DNA from: Sphingosinicella terrae
GTDB lineage: Bacteria; Pseudomonadota; Alphaproteobacteria; Sphingomonadales; Sphingomonadaceae
Reading direction: 5' to 3'
NCBI RefSeq assembly: GCF_003347635.1
Contig: NZ_QDFY01000001.1
Location: 1-64,000, forward strand
DNA: 64,000 nucleotides
Shown: piece after piece, positions 16,353 through 24,882 of the stretch
Numbering within the stretch: position 1 is the stretch's first letter
Layout: the number at the start of each line of letters is the position of its first letter
Notes under the pieces: generated by a model
What the model was told of the DNA's origin: nothing
Database searches by the model: none
The model's input: the letters and a program-made list of their open reading frames with translations, nothing else
Translations under genes and position numbers: made by a program

Positions 16353-17651
16353 ATGGCGAACGCCTATCGGTCGAACGCGCGGGTGCTGCTGGCGAGCATG
16401 GTCGGCACGTCGGTCGAGTTCTACGATTTCTACATCTACGCGACCGCGGCCGCCCTGGTGTTCGGCCCGCTCTTCTTCCCGTCCGAATCCGAGTCGGCGC
16501 AGCTGCTGCTCTCTTTCGCCAGCCTGTCGGTCGCCTTCTTCGCGCGGCCGATCGGGGCGATGGTGTTCGGCCATTTCGGCGACCGGATCGGCCGCAAGTC
16601 GACCCTCGTCGCGTCGCTGATGCTGATGGGCGGCTCTACCCTGCTCATCGCCTTCCTCCCCACCTATCAGACCGCGGGCTGGCTCGCACCGCTCTTGCTC
16701 TGCCTCCTGCGTTTCGGCCAGGGCTTCGGCCTCGGCGGCGAATGGGGCGGGGCGGCCCTGCTCGCCGTCGAGAATGCCCCGGCCGGCCATCGCGCCCGCT
16801 TCGGCATGTTCCCGCAATTGGGCGCGCCGATCGGCTTCATCGCCGCCAATGGCTTGTTCCTGCTGCTCGGCGCCTTGCTCACCGAGCGCCAGTTCGTCGA
16901 ATGGGGATGGCGCATCCCGTTCCTGCTCAGCGTCATCCTGGTCGGCGTCGGCCTGTGGGTGCGTCTCAGGCTCACCGAGACGCCGGCCTTCGCAGCGGCG
17001 ATGGAGGAGGCGCCGCCGGCGAAGGTGCCGATGGCGGAGCTGTTCGCGCGCCACGCACGGCCGACCATCGCCGGCATCTTCGCCGTCGTCGCCTGCTTTG
17101 CCGTCTTCTATCTCGCGACCGCCTTCGCGCTCGGCTACGGCACCACCAGCCTCGGCTACGACCGCGAGTCCTTCCTCGCCGTCCAGCTCGGGGCGATCCT
17201 GTTCATGGCGCTGGGCATCGTCCTCGCCGGCTGGTGGTCCGACCTCACCAGCCCCAAGGCGATGCTGTTGGCGGGCTGCGCCGGCACGATCCTCGTCGGC
17301 GCGCTGATGGCGCCCTTGTTCGGCAGCGGCTCGCTGCCGGCGATCTGGCTGTTCCTCAGCCTCGCTTTGTTCGTCATGGGATTCCTCTACGGCCCTCTCG
17401 GCACCTATCTGCCGGATCTGTTCCCGGCGCGGGTGCGCTATTCGGGCGCCTCCATCTCCTTCAACGTCGGCGGAATCCTCGGCGGAGCGGTCGCACCGAT
17501 CGCCGGCCAGGCGCTCGCCGAGCGCGGCGGCCTCGTCTATGTCGGCCTCTATCTCGCCGCGGCGGCGGTGATCAGCGCGGTGGCGATGGCGTCGCTGCGA
17601 GGGACGGCGAGCAAGCCCGGCCCGCACGAAGGGCGGAGCACGCCGGCCTAG
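16353..17651 (+). CDS. MFS transporter, metabolite:H+ symporter (MHS) type
   Basis: A 432-residue, roughly 12-helix inner-membrane protein. The N-terminal signature (ASMVGTSVEFYDFYIYATAA), G-H-F-G-D-R-I-G-R-K in loop 2-3, and R-F-x-Q-G-F-G-L-G-G-E-W-G-G are diagnostic of the MHS family, which includes ProP, KgtP, ShiA and citrate carriers. It takes up a small osmolyte or organic acid with protons; which one is not readable. A GGGGAGGAG ribosome-binding site precedes the ATG. Its end overlaps the convergent rsmD by 4 nt. Confidence 0.88.
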   Translation: MANAYRSNARVLLASMVGTSVEFYDFYIYATAAALVFGPLFFPSESESAQLLLSFASLSVAFFARPIGAMVFGHFGDRIGRKSTLVASLMLMGGSTLLIAFLPTYQTAGWLAPLLLCLLRFGQGFGLGGEWGGAALLAVENAPAGHRARFGMFPQLGAPIGFIAANGLFLLLGALLTERQFVEWGWRIPFLLSVILVGVGLWVRLRLTETPAFAAAMEEAPPAKVPMAELFARHARPTIAGIFAVVACFAVFYLATAFALGYGTTSLGYDRESFLAVQLGAILFMALGIVLAGWWSDLTSPKAMLLAGCAGTILVGALMAPLFGSGSLPAIWLFLSLALFVMGFLYGPLGTYLPDLFPARVRYSGASISFNVGGILGGAVAPIAGQALAERGGLVYVGLYLAAAAVISAVAMASLRGTASKPGPHEGRSTPA

Positions 17652-18190
17652 CTCTTCTGCAACAGGGTGAGAATCGCTTTGCCGAAACGGCGGTCGGTCT
17701 CGAGCTCCAGCCCTTTGGGCACGGCCAGCGTCTCGCCTGAGGTCTCGACGCTGAGCCAGGCGCCGGGGGCGAGCCAGCCCGGCTGCGCGACCCGCTCGAG
17801 CGCGGCCTGGGCGAGGCCGGCGCCATAAGGCGGGTCCATCAGCACGAGATCGAAGGGAAGGGCCGGTGGCGGCGCATGCTCGACCGATTGCGGGCGCACG
17901 TCGACACGTTCGCCGGCGCCGAGCCGGTCGATATTACGCTTGAGGATGGCGATCGCCTCGCGATCCTTCTCGACGAAGAGGCAATGGGCCGCGCCGCGCG
18001 AGAGCGCCTCCAGGCCGAGCGCGCCGGTGCCAGCGAACAGGTCGGCAACGCGCAGGCCTTCGAAGGTGCCGAGCCGGCTCTGCAGCATCGAGAACAGGCC
18101 TTCACGGGCGCGGTCGCTGGTCGGACGGGTGCCGCGTCCGGGCGGCGCGTCGATCGGCCGCCCGCGCCAGGCGCCGGCGATGATCCTCAT
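17648..18190 (-). CDS. rsmD: 16S rRNA (guanine(966)-N2)-methyltransferase
   Basis: A 180-residue SAM-dependent methyltransferase modifying G966 of 16S rRNA during small-subunit assembly. The N-terminus (M-R-I-I-A-G-x-W-R-G-R) is a hallmark; D-L-F-A-G-T-G-A-L-G at 50-59 binds SAM, and L-M-D-P-P-Y near 117-122 is the N2-guanine catalytic motif. The frame is open for 320 codons upstream, but the ATG at 18190 overlaps the rluB stop (ATGA), matches the family's length and is clearly the start. It is translationally coupled to rluB. Confidence 0.93.
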   Translation of the reverse strand: MRIIAGAWRGRPIDAPPGRGTRPTSDRAREGLFSMLQSRLGTFEGLRVADLFAGTGALGLEALSRGAAHCLFVEKDREAIAILKRNIDRLGAGERVDVRPQSVEHAPPPALPFDLVLMDPPYGAGLAQAALERVAQPGWLAPGAWLSVETSGETLAVPKGLELETDRRFGKAILTLLQKS

Positions 18191-19776
18191 CTTTTCCGTC
18201 CCGGACCCGATCCGCGGGGCGAGCCGGGGCGTCCTCCCGGCCGGCGGCGGGCGCCGGCTTCCGAAGAGCGCCCGCCGTCGCCGCGCCGCGGGCCGGATCC
18301 TCCGGGTGGACGGTCTCCGCTCCTGCCGCGCTCGCCGGGGCCGGCCTTGGCGCCGCGCGATCGCTCGGGGCCCCGTGCCCCGGCCTCGGCGGCGCGCGCG
18401 CCTCGCTGCTTCGCACCCTGACGGTCGGTGCGCGCAACGCCCTCGCCGCCGCGCGGCGGTGGGCCCGACGAGCCGGGTCGCCGCCCGTCTCCGGCGGATG
18501 GATGGTCTGCGCGCCTGCCGCGCTCGCCGGGGCTCGTCCTGGCGCCGCGCGGCCCCTGGGATCCCCGCTCGCCGGTCTTGCGCTGAAGGGCGGCACGGGA
18601 AGCGGCGGCCTTGCCTGGACCGCTTCCCTCGATGCCGGCCCGCTGCGTCCGGTCCCTCGGTGCCCCGGCCGCGGCAGCGCGAGCGCCCGATCGATCGCTG
18701 CGAACCCCTTCGCCGCGAAGGTCGGGCGGGGCGGCGCCGCCGTGACGGCCCGCCTTTCGCGCAGGTGCGGCACGGAGACCGGCTGCCTTTCCGGGGCCGC
18801 CTCGCTCGGTCCTCGCTTGCTCCGTCCGGTCCCTCGGCGGCCTCGCCGCGGGAGGGCGGGCGCTCCGGGGCTCGGCGCGGTCCGCGTCCCGCTCGCCGGA
18901 GCCCGTTCGGCGCGGTGCACGTGCGTGTGCCGCGGCGCGGGCCATCGCCGTTTCGTCCCGTTCGCCGGGAGGCAAAGCCAAGCTCTTCCGGAAGGCGACG
19001 AGATCGTGCTGGCGGATTTCGTCGACCTCGCCGGCCGGCAGGTCGCCGAGCGCGAAAGGGCCGTAGGCCGTCCGGAGCAGCCGCGATACCTGCAGGCCGA
19101 GATGCTCGAGGACCCTGCGGACCTCGCGATTCTTGCCTTCGCGCAGCCTGAGTTCGATCCATTGGTTGCGGCCGGTCCGTCGCTCGAGATTGGCGTCGAT
19201 CGGGCCGTAGCGCACGCCTTCTATCTCGATCCCCTCGATCAGTTGCTCGAGCCGTTCCTGGCTGATCTCGCCGAAGGCGCGGGCCCGATAGGTGCGCTCG
19301 ACGCCGGTGGCGGGGAGCTCGAGCTGGCGCTTGAGCTCACCGTCGGTGGTGAGCAGCAGCAGCCCCTCCGTGTTCATGTCGAGCCGTCCGACCGGCATCA
19401 GCCTCGGCAGCTCGCCGGGCAGGCGATCGTAGATGGTTGGACGTCCCTTCGGGTCGCGCTCGGTGGTGAGCAGGCCGGCGGGCTTGTGGAAACGGAAGAG
19501 CCGCGCCGGCGCCGGCGCCTTGACCGGCTTGCCGTCGACGGTGACTCCGTGGAGCGAGGCAAGCAAGGTGGCGGGCGTCTCCACCGGTTTGCCGTCGATG
19601 GCGATACGGCCTTCCGCGATCATCCGCTCGACCTCCCGGCGCGAGGCGATGCCGGCGCGGGCGAGCAGCTTGGCGATGCGCTGCGTTTCGCGGGGAGCGG
19701 CCAGTTGATTTCTCCTGAAAATGCGTCCGACCGATGGCGAAGCGGGGCACCAGCAGCAAATTGCTTCGTTTCGCAA
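18187..19776 (-). CDS. rluB: 23S rRNA pseudouridine synthase RluB-like with long basic tail
   Basis: An S4 domain (R-I-A-K-L-L-A-R-A-G-I-A-S-R-R near 33-47) is followed by the RsuA/RluB catalytic domain, with the catalytic Asp in V-G-R-L-D-M-N-T-E-G-L-L-L. From about residue 275 to 529 there is a disordered Arg/Gly/Ala/Pro-rich tail with degenerate repeats of about 35-45 residues. The furthest start is TTG at 19776. A CTG at 19704 has AGGAG 7 nt upstream and begins nearer the S4 domain, so the true start is uncertain. rsmD overlaps the stop by 4 nt. Confidence 0.88.
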   Translation of the reverse strand: MRNEAICCWCPASPSVGRIFRRNQLAAPRETQRIAKLLARAGIASRREVERMIAEGRIAIDGKPVETPATLLASLHGVTVDGKPVKAPAPARLFRFHKPAGLLTTERDPKGRPTIYDRLPGELPRLMPVGRLDMNTEGLLLLTTDGELKRQLELPATGVERTYRARAFGEISQERLEQLIEGIEIEGVRYGPIDANLERRTGRNQWIELRLREGKNREVRRVLEHLGLQVSRLLRTAYGPFALGDLPAGEVDEIRQHDLVAFRKSLALPPGERDETAMARAAAHARAPRRTGSGERDADRAEPRSARPPAARPPRDRTEQARTERGGPGKAAGLRAAPARKAGRHGGAAPPDLRGEGVRSDRSGARAAAAGAPRDRTQRAGIEGSGPGKAAASRAALQRKTGERGSQGPRGARTSPGERGRRADHPSAGDGRRPGSSGPPPRGGEGVARTDRQGAKQRGARAAEAGARGPERSRGAKAGPGERGRSGDRPPGGSGPRRGDGGRSSEAGARRRPGGRPGSPRGSGPGRKR

Positions 19777-19809
19777 TCACATCGAAGGCAATGAGGACCG
19801 GCACCTACC

Positions 19810-20238
19810 ATGCTCTTTAGCAAGCGCGAAAGGCTCATCCGGCGTATTCTCGTGGTCGAGGACGAGCCTCTGGTCGCCTTCGACAACGAATATCTGCTGA
19901 CCGACGCAGGCTATGAGGTGGTGGCGACCGTCGACAGCCTCGCCGCCGCCGGCGAGGTGATCGGGCGCGAGCCGCTCGATCTCGTCCTGACCGACATCAA
20001 GCTGGCGGGGGAGGGGGACGGCACGGGCGTCGCGCGGCTTGCCGGCGAGCGGAGCATTCCGGTGCTGTTCGTCACCGGCCAGCCCTGCGACCACGTGCGC
20101 ACCCTCGGCCTGGGCTGCCTGGCCAAGCCCTATTCGGAGAAGGTGCTGAAGAATGCGCTGGAGGCGATCGATCGCCACCTCCGGGGCGAGCGGCTGAAGA
20201 AGCTGCCCGCCCAATTGACCCTGTACGAGGCGGCCTGA
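19810..20238 (+). CDS. Single-domain response regulator (receiver only)
   Basis: A 142-residue CheY-like receiver without an output domain. The acidic pocket is Glu17-Asp18-Glu19, the phosphoacceptor is Asp62 (L-V-L-T-D-I), the switch Thr lies in F-V-T-G-Q, and Lys in L-A-K-P-Y. Such lone receivers in alphaproteobacteria act in phosphorelays or bind HWE/HisKA2 kinases; no kinase is adjacent. It is divergent from rluB. The ribosome-binding site (GAGG) is distant and weak. Confidence 0.85.
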   Translation: MLFSKRERLIRRILVVEDEPLVAFDNEYLLTDAGYEVVATVDSLAAAGEVIGREPLDLVLTDIKLAGEGDGTGVARLAGERSIPVLFVTGQPCDHVRTLGLGCLAKPYSEKVLKNALEAIDRHLRGERLKKLPAQLTLYEAA

Positions 20239-20259
20239 GTCCGACTGGAAGGCTTGCCT

Positions 20260-20282
20260 GGGATATACTTCAGGGATATACT
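20260..20282 (+). promoter_or_regulatory. vapBC promoter/operator with direct repeat
   Basis: GGGATATACT occurs at 20260-20269 and 20273-20282, a 13-bp period. Each copy holds a TATACT match to a -10 hexamer. The second copy ends 9 nt before the vapB ATG, so the antitoxin complex could block transcription by binding here. VapB-VapC autoregulation is established for the family; its use of this repeat is inferred. Confidence 0.55.
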
Positions 20283-20291
20283 CGATTGACC

Positions 20292-20513
20292 ATGGCTCGG
20301 ACCACCCTTTTCAAGTCGAACCGTTCTCAGGCCGTTCGGCTGCCGAAAGAGGTCGCTTTTCCTGAAAACGTGAAAAGCGTCACCGTTCGGCGTGAGGGAA
20401 ACAAGCGCATCATCACTGCTGGCGATGGCAGCTGGGACGACTTCTTCGATGCGCCGGGCATCGATCTGGGCGCGCGCGAACAGCCGGGCCCGCAGGAACG
20501 CGCCGGTTTCTAG
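20292..20513 (+). CDS. vapB: VapB-type antitoxin (AbrB/MazE fold)
   Basis: A 73-residue protein. The N-terminal swapped-hairpin DNA-binding domain is recognisable (FKSNRSQAVRLPKEVAFP and V-x-V-R-R-E-G). The acidic C-terminus W-D-D-F-F-D-A-P-G should wrap and inhibit VapC. The ATG at 20292 is preferred over an upstream TTG (20286). The vapC GTG follows its stop with no gap, so translation is coupled. The antitoxin also represses the operon in known systems. Confidence 0.9.
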   Translation: MARTTLFKSNRSQAVRLPKEVAFPENVKSVTVRREGNKRIITAGDGSWDDFFDAPGIDLGAREQPGPQERAGF

Positions 20514-20918
20514 GTGCTCCGTTATCTGCTGGACACGAATCTTTGCATTCGCGTTTTGCGGGAGCGACCAGCCGACCTCCGGCACCGATTCAATGCGGAG
20601 GCGGCGGGGCTGTGCACGTCCAGCATCGTTGCCTACGAGTTGCTTTTCGGAGCCGAGAAGTCGGATCGGCCTGAGCACCACCGGCGGCAGGTGGAGAATT
20701 TTCTGGAGCGGTTGGTCGTACTCGACTTCGATGTTTCGGCAGCCGCGCATGCCGGCGAGATTCGCGGAATCCTCCAGCGCCGGGGCACGATGATCGGTGC
20801 CTACGACCTTTTGATCGCCGGACATGCGAGAAGCCGCGGACTGACGCTCGTCACCGGCAATCTCGGCGAGTTTTCCCGAGTGGAAGGTCTTCGCTGCGAA
20901 GATTGGACTGTTGATTAG
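20514..20918 (+). CDS. vapC: VapC toxin, PIN-domain ribonuclease
   Basis: A 134-residue PIN domain. Acidic metal ligands are Asp7 (L-L-D-T-N), Glu42 (A-Y-E-L) and Asp98 (Y-D-L-L-I-A-G-H-A), with a fourth site in T-G-N-L-G-E-F (116-120). Characterised VapC toxins cleave initiator tRNA or the 23S sarcin-ricin loop; the target here is unknown. It starts with GTG directly after vapB. A terminator-like hairpin follows at 20926-20950. The pair looks intact. Confidence 0.92.
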   Translation: MLRYLLDTNLCIRVLRERPADLRHRFNAEAAGLCTSSIVAYELLFGAEKSDRPEHHRRQVENFLERLVVLDFDVSAAAHAGEIRGILQRRGTMIGAYDLLIAGHARSRGLTLVTGNLGEFSRVEGLRCEDWTVD

Positions 20919-20925
20919 CGGTCTA

Positions 20926-20950
20926 GGGAGCCACCAGCTTGGCGGCTCCC
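20926..20950. terminator. Hairpin between vapC and the CHRD gene
   Basis: GGGAGCC at 20926-20932 pairs with GGCTCCC at 20944-20950, with two more G-C pairs inside after an A-C mismatch. It sits 8 nt after the vapC stop and 31 nt after the stop of the convergent CHRD gene, so it can serve both. There is no T-run. Confidence 0.6.
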
Positions 20951-20980
20951 GTTCCTGGCTATGATAGGACTGACCTCGGT

Positions 20981-21415
20981 TCAGCCGGAGCTGGGGCCGA
21001 GCTGGCCGCGTATGGCCCCTTCGGGATGCTCGCGGGTCTTGACCAGCACGTAGAAGCCGGCCGGATTGGCCTGGATCTCGTCGGCGAGCGTGTCGCCGAC
21101 ATTGTCGCAGTCGTCGCTGTCCTCGTCGTCCGGCGCGTCGAGATTGACCACGGGTGGGCCTTCGGTGCCTTCCGTGCCGCGATGGATCTGGGCCGAGAGC
21201 ACCTCGTCGATGCTGCGCACCTCGAGATCGGTGCACAAGATGTTGAAGCTGTCGTCGATGCGGACGCGGGCGCGTCCCCAGCCGTCGGGATCGCCGACTC
21301 CGGTCAGGTTGTGATCGGTGAGCACCGCGCGGAACTCGGCGGCCATGGCCGGCGTGGCGACCAAAGCCGTCGCGGCCATCGCGGCCAGCATTCGGCTCTT
21401 GCGGATATCGAACAT
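20981..21415 (-). CDS. CHRD-domain secreted protein
   Basis: A 144-residue protein with a signal peptide (SRMLAAMAATALVATPAMAA) and one CHRD (chordin) domain: F-R-A-V-L-T at the start, A-Q-I-H-R-G-x-x-G-x-x-G-P-P-V-V in the middle and a final G-A-I-R-G-Q-L. CHRD domains are beta-sandwich modules of unknown bacterial function, usually extracytoplasmic. The ATG at 21415 is chosen for its AGGAGAG site and signal peptide; the frame is open 61 codons further. The DDEDSDDCDN loop may bind cations. Confidence 0.85.
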   Translation of the reverse strand: MFDIRKSRMLAAMAATALVATPAMAAEFRAVLTDHNLTGVGDPDGWGRARVRIDDSFNILCTDLEVRSIDEVLSAQIHRGTEGTEGPPVVNLDAPDDEDSDDCDNVGDTLADEIQANPAGFYVLVKTREHPEGAIRGQLGPSSG

Positions 21416-21705
21416 GTGACTCTCCTTTCCTGTCGGAAGATCGCCGCGGCGTTCGTGCGCGGCGGCGGTCGGGAGCAGGATGCGGGGGGAGGCGGCATGT
21501 TCCGGAAAACGCGGCCAGCGGATGCCTGGCGTGGACGAGCGGCGGGACCGGCGGCTGCTGTTCACCGGAGCGAAAGCATCATGGCGTTTGTGGGACACAG
21601 GCGCCGCGCCGTCGCGGCGCGCGCGATCCGACGAGTGCGCGTCCCGGGCTCCCGGCGACGCGCAAACGGGCTTTCGGGTCCGGAATCCGTCGTTACAAGG
21701 GCCTC

Positions 21706-23427
21706 ATGAGCGACATCAGCACGACCGCAGCGAAGAAGCCGGGTTGGCGCACCCTGGCGCGCTCGCTGCGCAATCCGAAGTCGGGCTTCATGGCGCTGTT
21801 CGGATTCGCTTCGGGGCTGCCGTTCGCGCTGTTTCTCGGCACGCTCTACGCCTGGTTCACCGAGGCCGAGGTCGATCTCGAGACGATGGGCGTCTTCTCG
21901 CTCATCGGGCTCGCTTATTCGTTCCAGTTCCTGTGGTCGCCGCTGGTCGACAAGATCGACATTCCGGTCCTGCGCCGGCTCGGGAAGCGCAAGCAGTGGA
22001 TAGCGCCCGCGCAGCTCCTGCTCGGGATCATCCTGGTGACGATGAGCCTGCTCGACCCGAGGAGCTCGATCGGCCTGTTCAGCCTGCTCGCCGGCATCGG
22101 CGCCTTCGCCAGCGCCACCCAGGACATCGCCATCAACGCCTGGCGCATCGACATCGCCGACGAAGAGGCGACGATCGACATTCTCTCGACGGTCTATCAG
22201 ATGGGCTTCCGCCTCTCGTCCCTGGTCGGAGGGGCGCTCGGCCTGATCATCGCCGCACGGATCGGCTGGCCGCAGACCTACGTCATGCTGGGAATGATCC
22301 TGCTGGCGATCGGAATCGTCGGGCTGTTTGCGCCCGATGCCGGGAAGTTTCGGACGATCATCGCCGCGGGCGACGAGATCGACGAGCTTTACCAGCCCGG
22401 CGAATTGCTGCCGAACATCCGCAAATGGGGCCTGCTGGCCGTCGGCCTGCTGTGGGCCTGGGCGATCGGCACCGTTCTCGTGTTCATGGTGCGCTCGATG
22501 ACCGCGCTGCCCGAGGACCGTCCCAACCCGACCGAGTTCACCGCCACCTATGGACCGTTGATCGTCATCGCCACGATCGTCCTGCCTGCCTTCGTTGCCG
22601 CCTGGCTGGTGAAGCTTCGTCGCGAAGGGCGCCACGTGATCCCGGTGGAGGGCGGGGCGGAATCGCGCGCCGGTCAGGTGACCGATCACTTCTACCGCGC
22701 TCTGGTGCTGCCGCTGGTCGAGTTCGTCGGCCGGATGGGCTGGTCGTTGGTGCTGATCCTCGCTCTGGTGCTGACCTATCGCATCTGCGATTCGATCTGG
22801 GGCACCTTCGCCTATCCGTTCTACCTCGGTGAGCTCGGCTACACCAACGACGAGGTCGCGTTCGCCTCCAAGTTCTTCGGCATCGGCGCGATCATCCTCG
22901 GGTTGGCGGTGGGCGGCTGGCTGATCGTCGTGTTCGGTCGCATGCTGACCCTGACGCTGGGCGCAGCGCTCTCGGCCGCGACCAACCTGCTCTACGCCGA
23001 TATGGCCGTGGGTGGTGCGACCATGTCGGCGGTCAGCCATGCGATCGGCTTCACCTGGGCGGTCGAGCAGTTCGGCGGCACCGAGCGATTGGCCCGGCTG
23101 ATGATCACGATCGGCGGCGAGAACCTCGCCATCGGCATTGCGGGCGCGGCCTATATCGCGTGGCTCTCCTCGATCGTCGCCAAGGGGTACAGCGCCGTGC
23201 AATATGCGCTGCTCGCCTCGCTGACCCTGCTGGTGGGAACGCTCGGGCGCGGCGCGCTCGGCCAGATGATCGAGGAGCGCGGATATTATTTCGTGTTCGT
23301 CTTCACCGCCTTGATCGGCGTGATCGCGGTCGTGCTGTGCGTGCTCGAATGGATCCGCGAGGCCCGCGCAGGCCGGGCATCGGGCGTCGTGGCGCCGGAG
23401 CTCGCCGAGGCGGCGCCGGCGGAATAG
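21706..23427 (+). CDS. ampG: AmpG-family muropeptide permease (MFS)
   Basis: A 573-residue membrane protein of the AmpG/PAT family. Typical features are the opening block MALFGFASGLPFALFLGTL, then W-S-P-L-V-D, and G-x-F-A-S-A-T-Q-D-I-A-I-N-A-W-R. AmpG imports GlcNAc-1,6-anhydroMurNAc peptides for wall recycling and, in many species, beta-lactamase induction. There are 14 or so hydrophobic segments and a longer central loop than in E. coli AmpG. No ampC/ampR or recycling gene is adjacent. It ends 2 nt from the convergent folC. Confidence 0.87.
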   Translation: MSDISTTAAKKPGWRTLARSLRNPKSGFMALFGFASGLPFALFLGTLYAWFTEAEVDLETMGVFSLIGLAYSFQFLWSPLVDKIDIPVLRRLGKRKQWIAPAQLLLGIILVTMSLLDPRSSIGLFSLLAGIGAFASATQDIAINAWRIDIADEEATIDILSTVYQMGFRLSSLVGGALGLIIAARIGWPQTYVMLGMILLAIGIVGLFAPDAGKFRTIIAAGDEIDELYQPGELLPNIRKWGLLAVGLLWAWAIGTVLVFMVRSMTALPEDRPNPTEFTATYGPLIVIATIVLPAFVAAWLVKLRREGRHVIPVEGGAESRAGQVTDHFYRALVLPLVEFVGRMGWSLVLILALVLTYRICDSIWGTFAYPFYLGELGYTNDEVAFASKFFGIGAIILGLAVGGWLIVVFGRMLTLTLGAALSAATNLLYADMAVGGATMSAVSHAIGFTWAVEQFGGTERLARLMITIGGENLAIGIAGAAYIAWLSSIVAKGYSAVQYALLASLTLLVGTLGRGALGQMIEERGYYFVFVFTALIGVIAVVLCVLEWIREARAGRASGVVAPELAEAAPAE

Positions 23428-23429
23428 GA

Positions 23430-24752
23430 TCAATTGGGCGGCTGATCGTTCGCCTGGAGCACGTCGCCGGCAAGATAGAGCGAGCCCATCACCAGCACGA
23501 CCGGCGGATGCGCCGGGTCGGACTGACGGGCGATCCAGTCCAGTGCCGCCTCGACGCTCTGCGCGGGCACGGCGCCGAACCCCATGTCCCGCGCCGCAGC
23601 GGCGATCGCCTCGGGCGGATTGTGGTCGTGTCCCGGGACCGGGATCGGGTGGAACAGGATCGACCGGCCGCGGAACGGGCGCAGCAAGGCGGCGGGGTCG
23701 CGATTGGCGAGCAGGCCGAGGACGATGTGGAAGGGGCGTCCAGGCGACGGACGCAGCCGGAAGAAGTCGGCGACGGCGCGGGCCGCCGCTCCGTTGTGGG
23801 CGCCATCGAGCCAGAGCTCGCTGCCCGCGGGCAGGCGGTCGTGGATCGGGCCCGGCGCCAGGCGCTGCAGCCGGGCCGGCCACTCCGCCCATCCCATCGC
23901 CGCCCTCAGCGCGGATTCCGGGACGGCCAGCGCGTCCTGGTGACGGAGCATCGCGACCGCGAGCGCGGCATTGGCCGCCTGGTGGGCGCCCGCCAGCCTC
24001 GGCAGCGGCAAGGCGAGGCTTCCCCGTCCATCGCGATAATGGATACGGCCGGCGCGGACCTGCGCGTCCCAGACGCCGCCGCGGGGAAGCCAGAGCGCAC
24101 CCGCCTCCGAGGCCGAGCGCGCGATCGGCTCCGCGACCCGCTCCGGATAGAGCTGGGTGACGAGAGGCACCCCCTTCTTCGCGATTCCCGCCTTCTCGGC
24201 AGCGATCTGCTCGAGCCGCGAGCCGAGGAAAGCAGCGTGGTCGAGCCCGAGCTGGGCGATCCCGCAGATCGCCGGCGCGACGAGGTTGGTGGCATCGAGC
24301 CGGCCGCCGAGTCCGACCTCGACGATGCAGGCGTCGGCGGGCGTCCGGGAAAAGGCGAGAAAGGCGGCGGCGGTGGTCGCCTCGAAGAAGCTGATCTCCA
24401 TCCCCTCGGCGCAATCGAGCGTCTCGGCGAGCAGGGCGGCGAGCAGGGCATCGTCGATCAGCCGGCCGGCCAGGCGGATGCGCTCGTTGAAGCGGACGAG
24501 ATGGGGGCTGGTATAGACATGGGCGGTCAGCCCCGCCGCCTCGGTCGCCGCGCGCAGGAAGGCGCAGGTCGAGCCCTTGCCGTTGGTGCCGGCGACGTGA
24601 AGGACCGGCGGTAGCTGCAGTTGCGGATTGCCGAGGCGCTCGAGCAGGGCGCGGATCCGGTCGAGCCCGAGCACGGCGCCGGCCGGTTCGAGCCGGGCGA
24701 GGCGGTCGAGCTGGCGCTGGACGTCGGGGTCGGCGGAAACGGCGAAATCCAT
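23430..24752 (-). CDS. folC: Bifunctional folylpolyglutamate/dihydrofolate synthase
   Basis: A 440-residue Mur-ligase-fold enzyme that joins glutamate to dihydropteroate and then extends folate polyglutamates. H-V-A-G-T-N-G-K-G-S-T near 52-62 is the P-loop; Y-T-S-P-H-L and N-E-R-I are the folate-binding Omega-loop region; V-E-V-G-L-G-G-R-x-D-A-T-N is the conserved central motif. The C-terminal domain is complete. It is the last gene of the lapA-pyrF-accD-folC run, separated from accD by a paired palindromic repeat. Confidence 0.94.
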   Translation of the reverse strand: MDFAVSADPDVQRQLDRLARLEPAGAVLGLDRIRALLERLGNPQLQLPPVLHVAGTNGKGSTCAFLRAATEAAGLTAHVYTSPHLVRFNERIRLAGRLIDDALLAALLAETLDCAEGMEISFFEATTAAAFLAFSRTPADACIVEVGLGGRLDATNLVAPAICGIAQLGLDHAAFLGSRLEQIAAEKAGIAKKGVPLVTQLYPERVAEPIARSASEAGALWLPRGGVWDAQVRAGRIHYRDGRGSLALPLPRLAGAHQAANAALAVAMLRHQDALAVPESALRAAMGWAEWPARLQRLAPGPIHDRLPAGSELWLDGAHNGAAARAVADFFRLRPSPGRPFHIVLGLLANRDPAALLRPFRGRSILFHPIPVPGHDHNPPEAIAAAARDMGFGAVPAQSVEAALDWIARQSDPAHPPVVLVMGSLYLAGDVLQANDQPPN

Positions 24753-24759
24753 CTTCAGT

Positions 24760-24876
24760 CCCTCTCCCCATCAGGGAAGAGGTGAAGAGAGGGGCAGGTG
24801 GGGAAGCGATTTACGGGCGCCTGCGAGCTGTTCCCGATTCCCCCTCTCCCGACCCTCTCCCCTGAAGGGGAGAGGG
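24760..24876. repeat. Gene-less inverted pair of CCCTCTCCCC palindromes
   Basis: A degenerate copy at 24760-24782 (core ATCA) and a perfect copy at 24853-24876 (core TGAA) face each other, with G-rich tails pointing inward, over 117 bp. The unit fills the space between folC (start 24752) and accD (stop 24883). RNA polymerase coming from accD must read through both hairpins to reach folC, so the unit may uncouple folC from accD. Confidence 0.75.
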
Positions 24877-24882
24877 CTCTGC

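Noticed and set aside
13579-16620. A 1013-codon open frame on the plus strand opposite uvrD
   Set aside because: uvrD on the other strand has all helicase motifs. The plus-strand product has none and crosses palindromic repeats; it is a compositional shadow.
18191-19162. Extension of rsmD far upstream
   Set aside because: The upstream part reads the rluB tail in another frame. Family length and the ATGA overlap place the start at 18190.
21562-24771. A 1069-codon open frame on the minus strand across ampG and folC
   Set aside because: It is antisense to ampG and out of frame with folC. Its translation is Arg/Pro/Gln/Asp-rich with no domain, which is what very high third-position GC produces opposite real genes.
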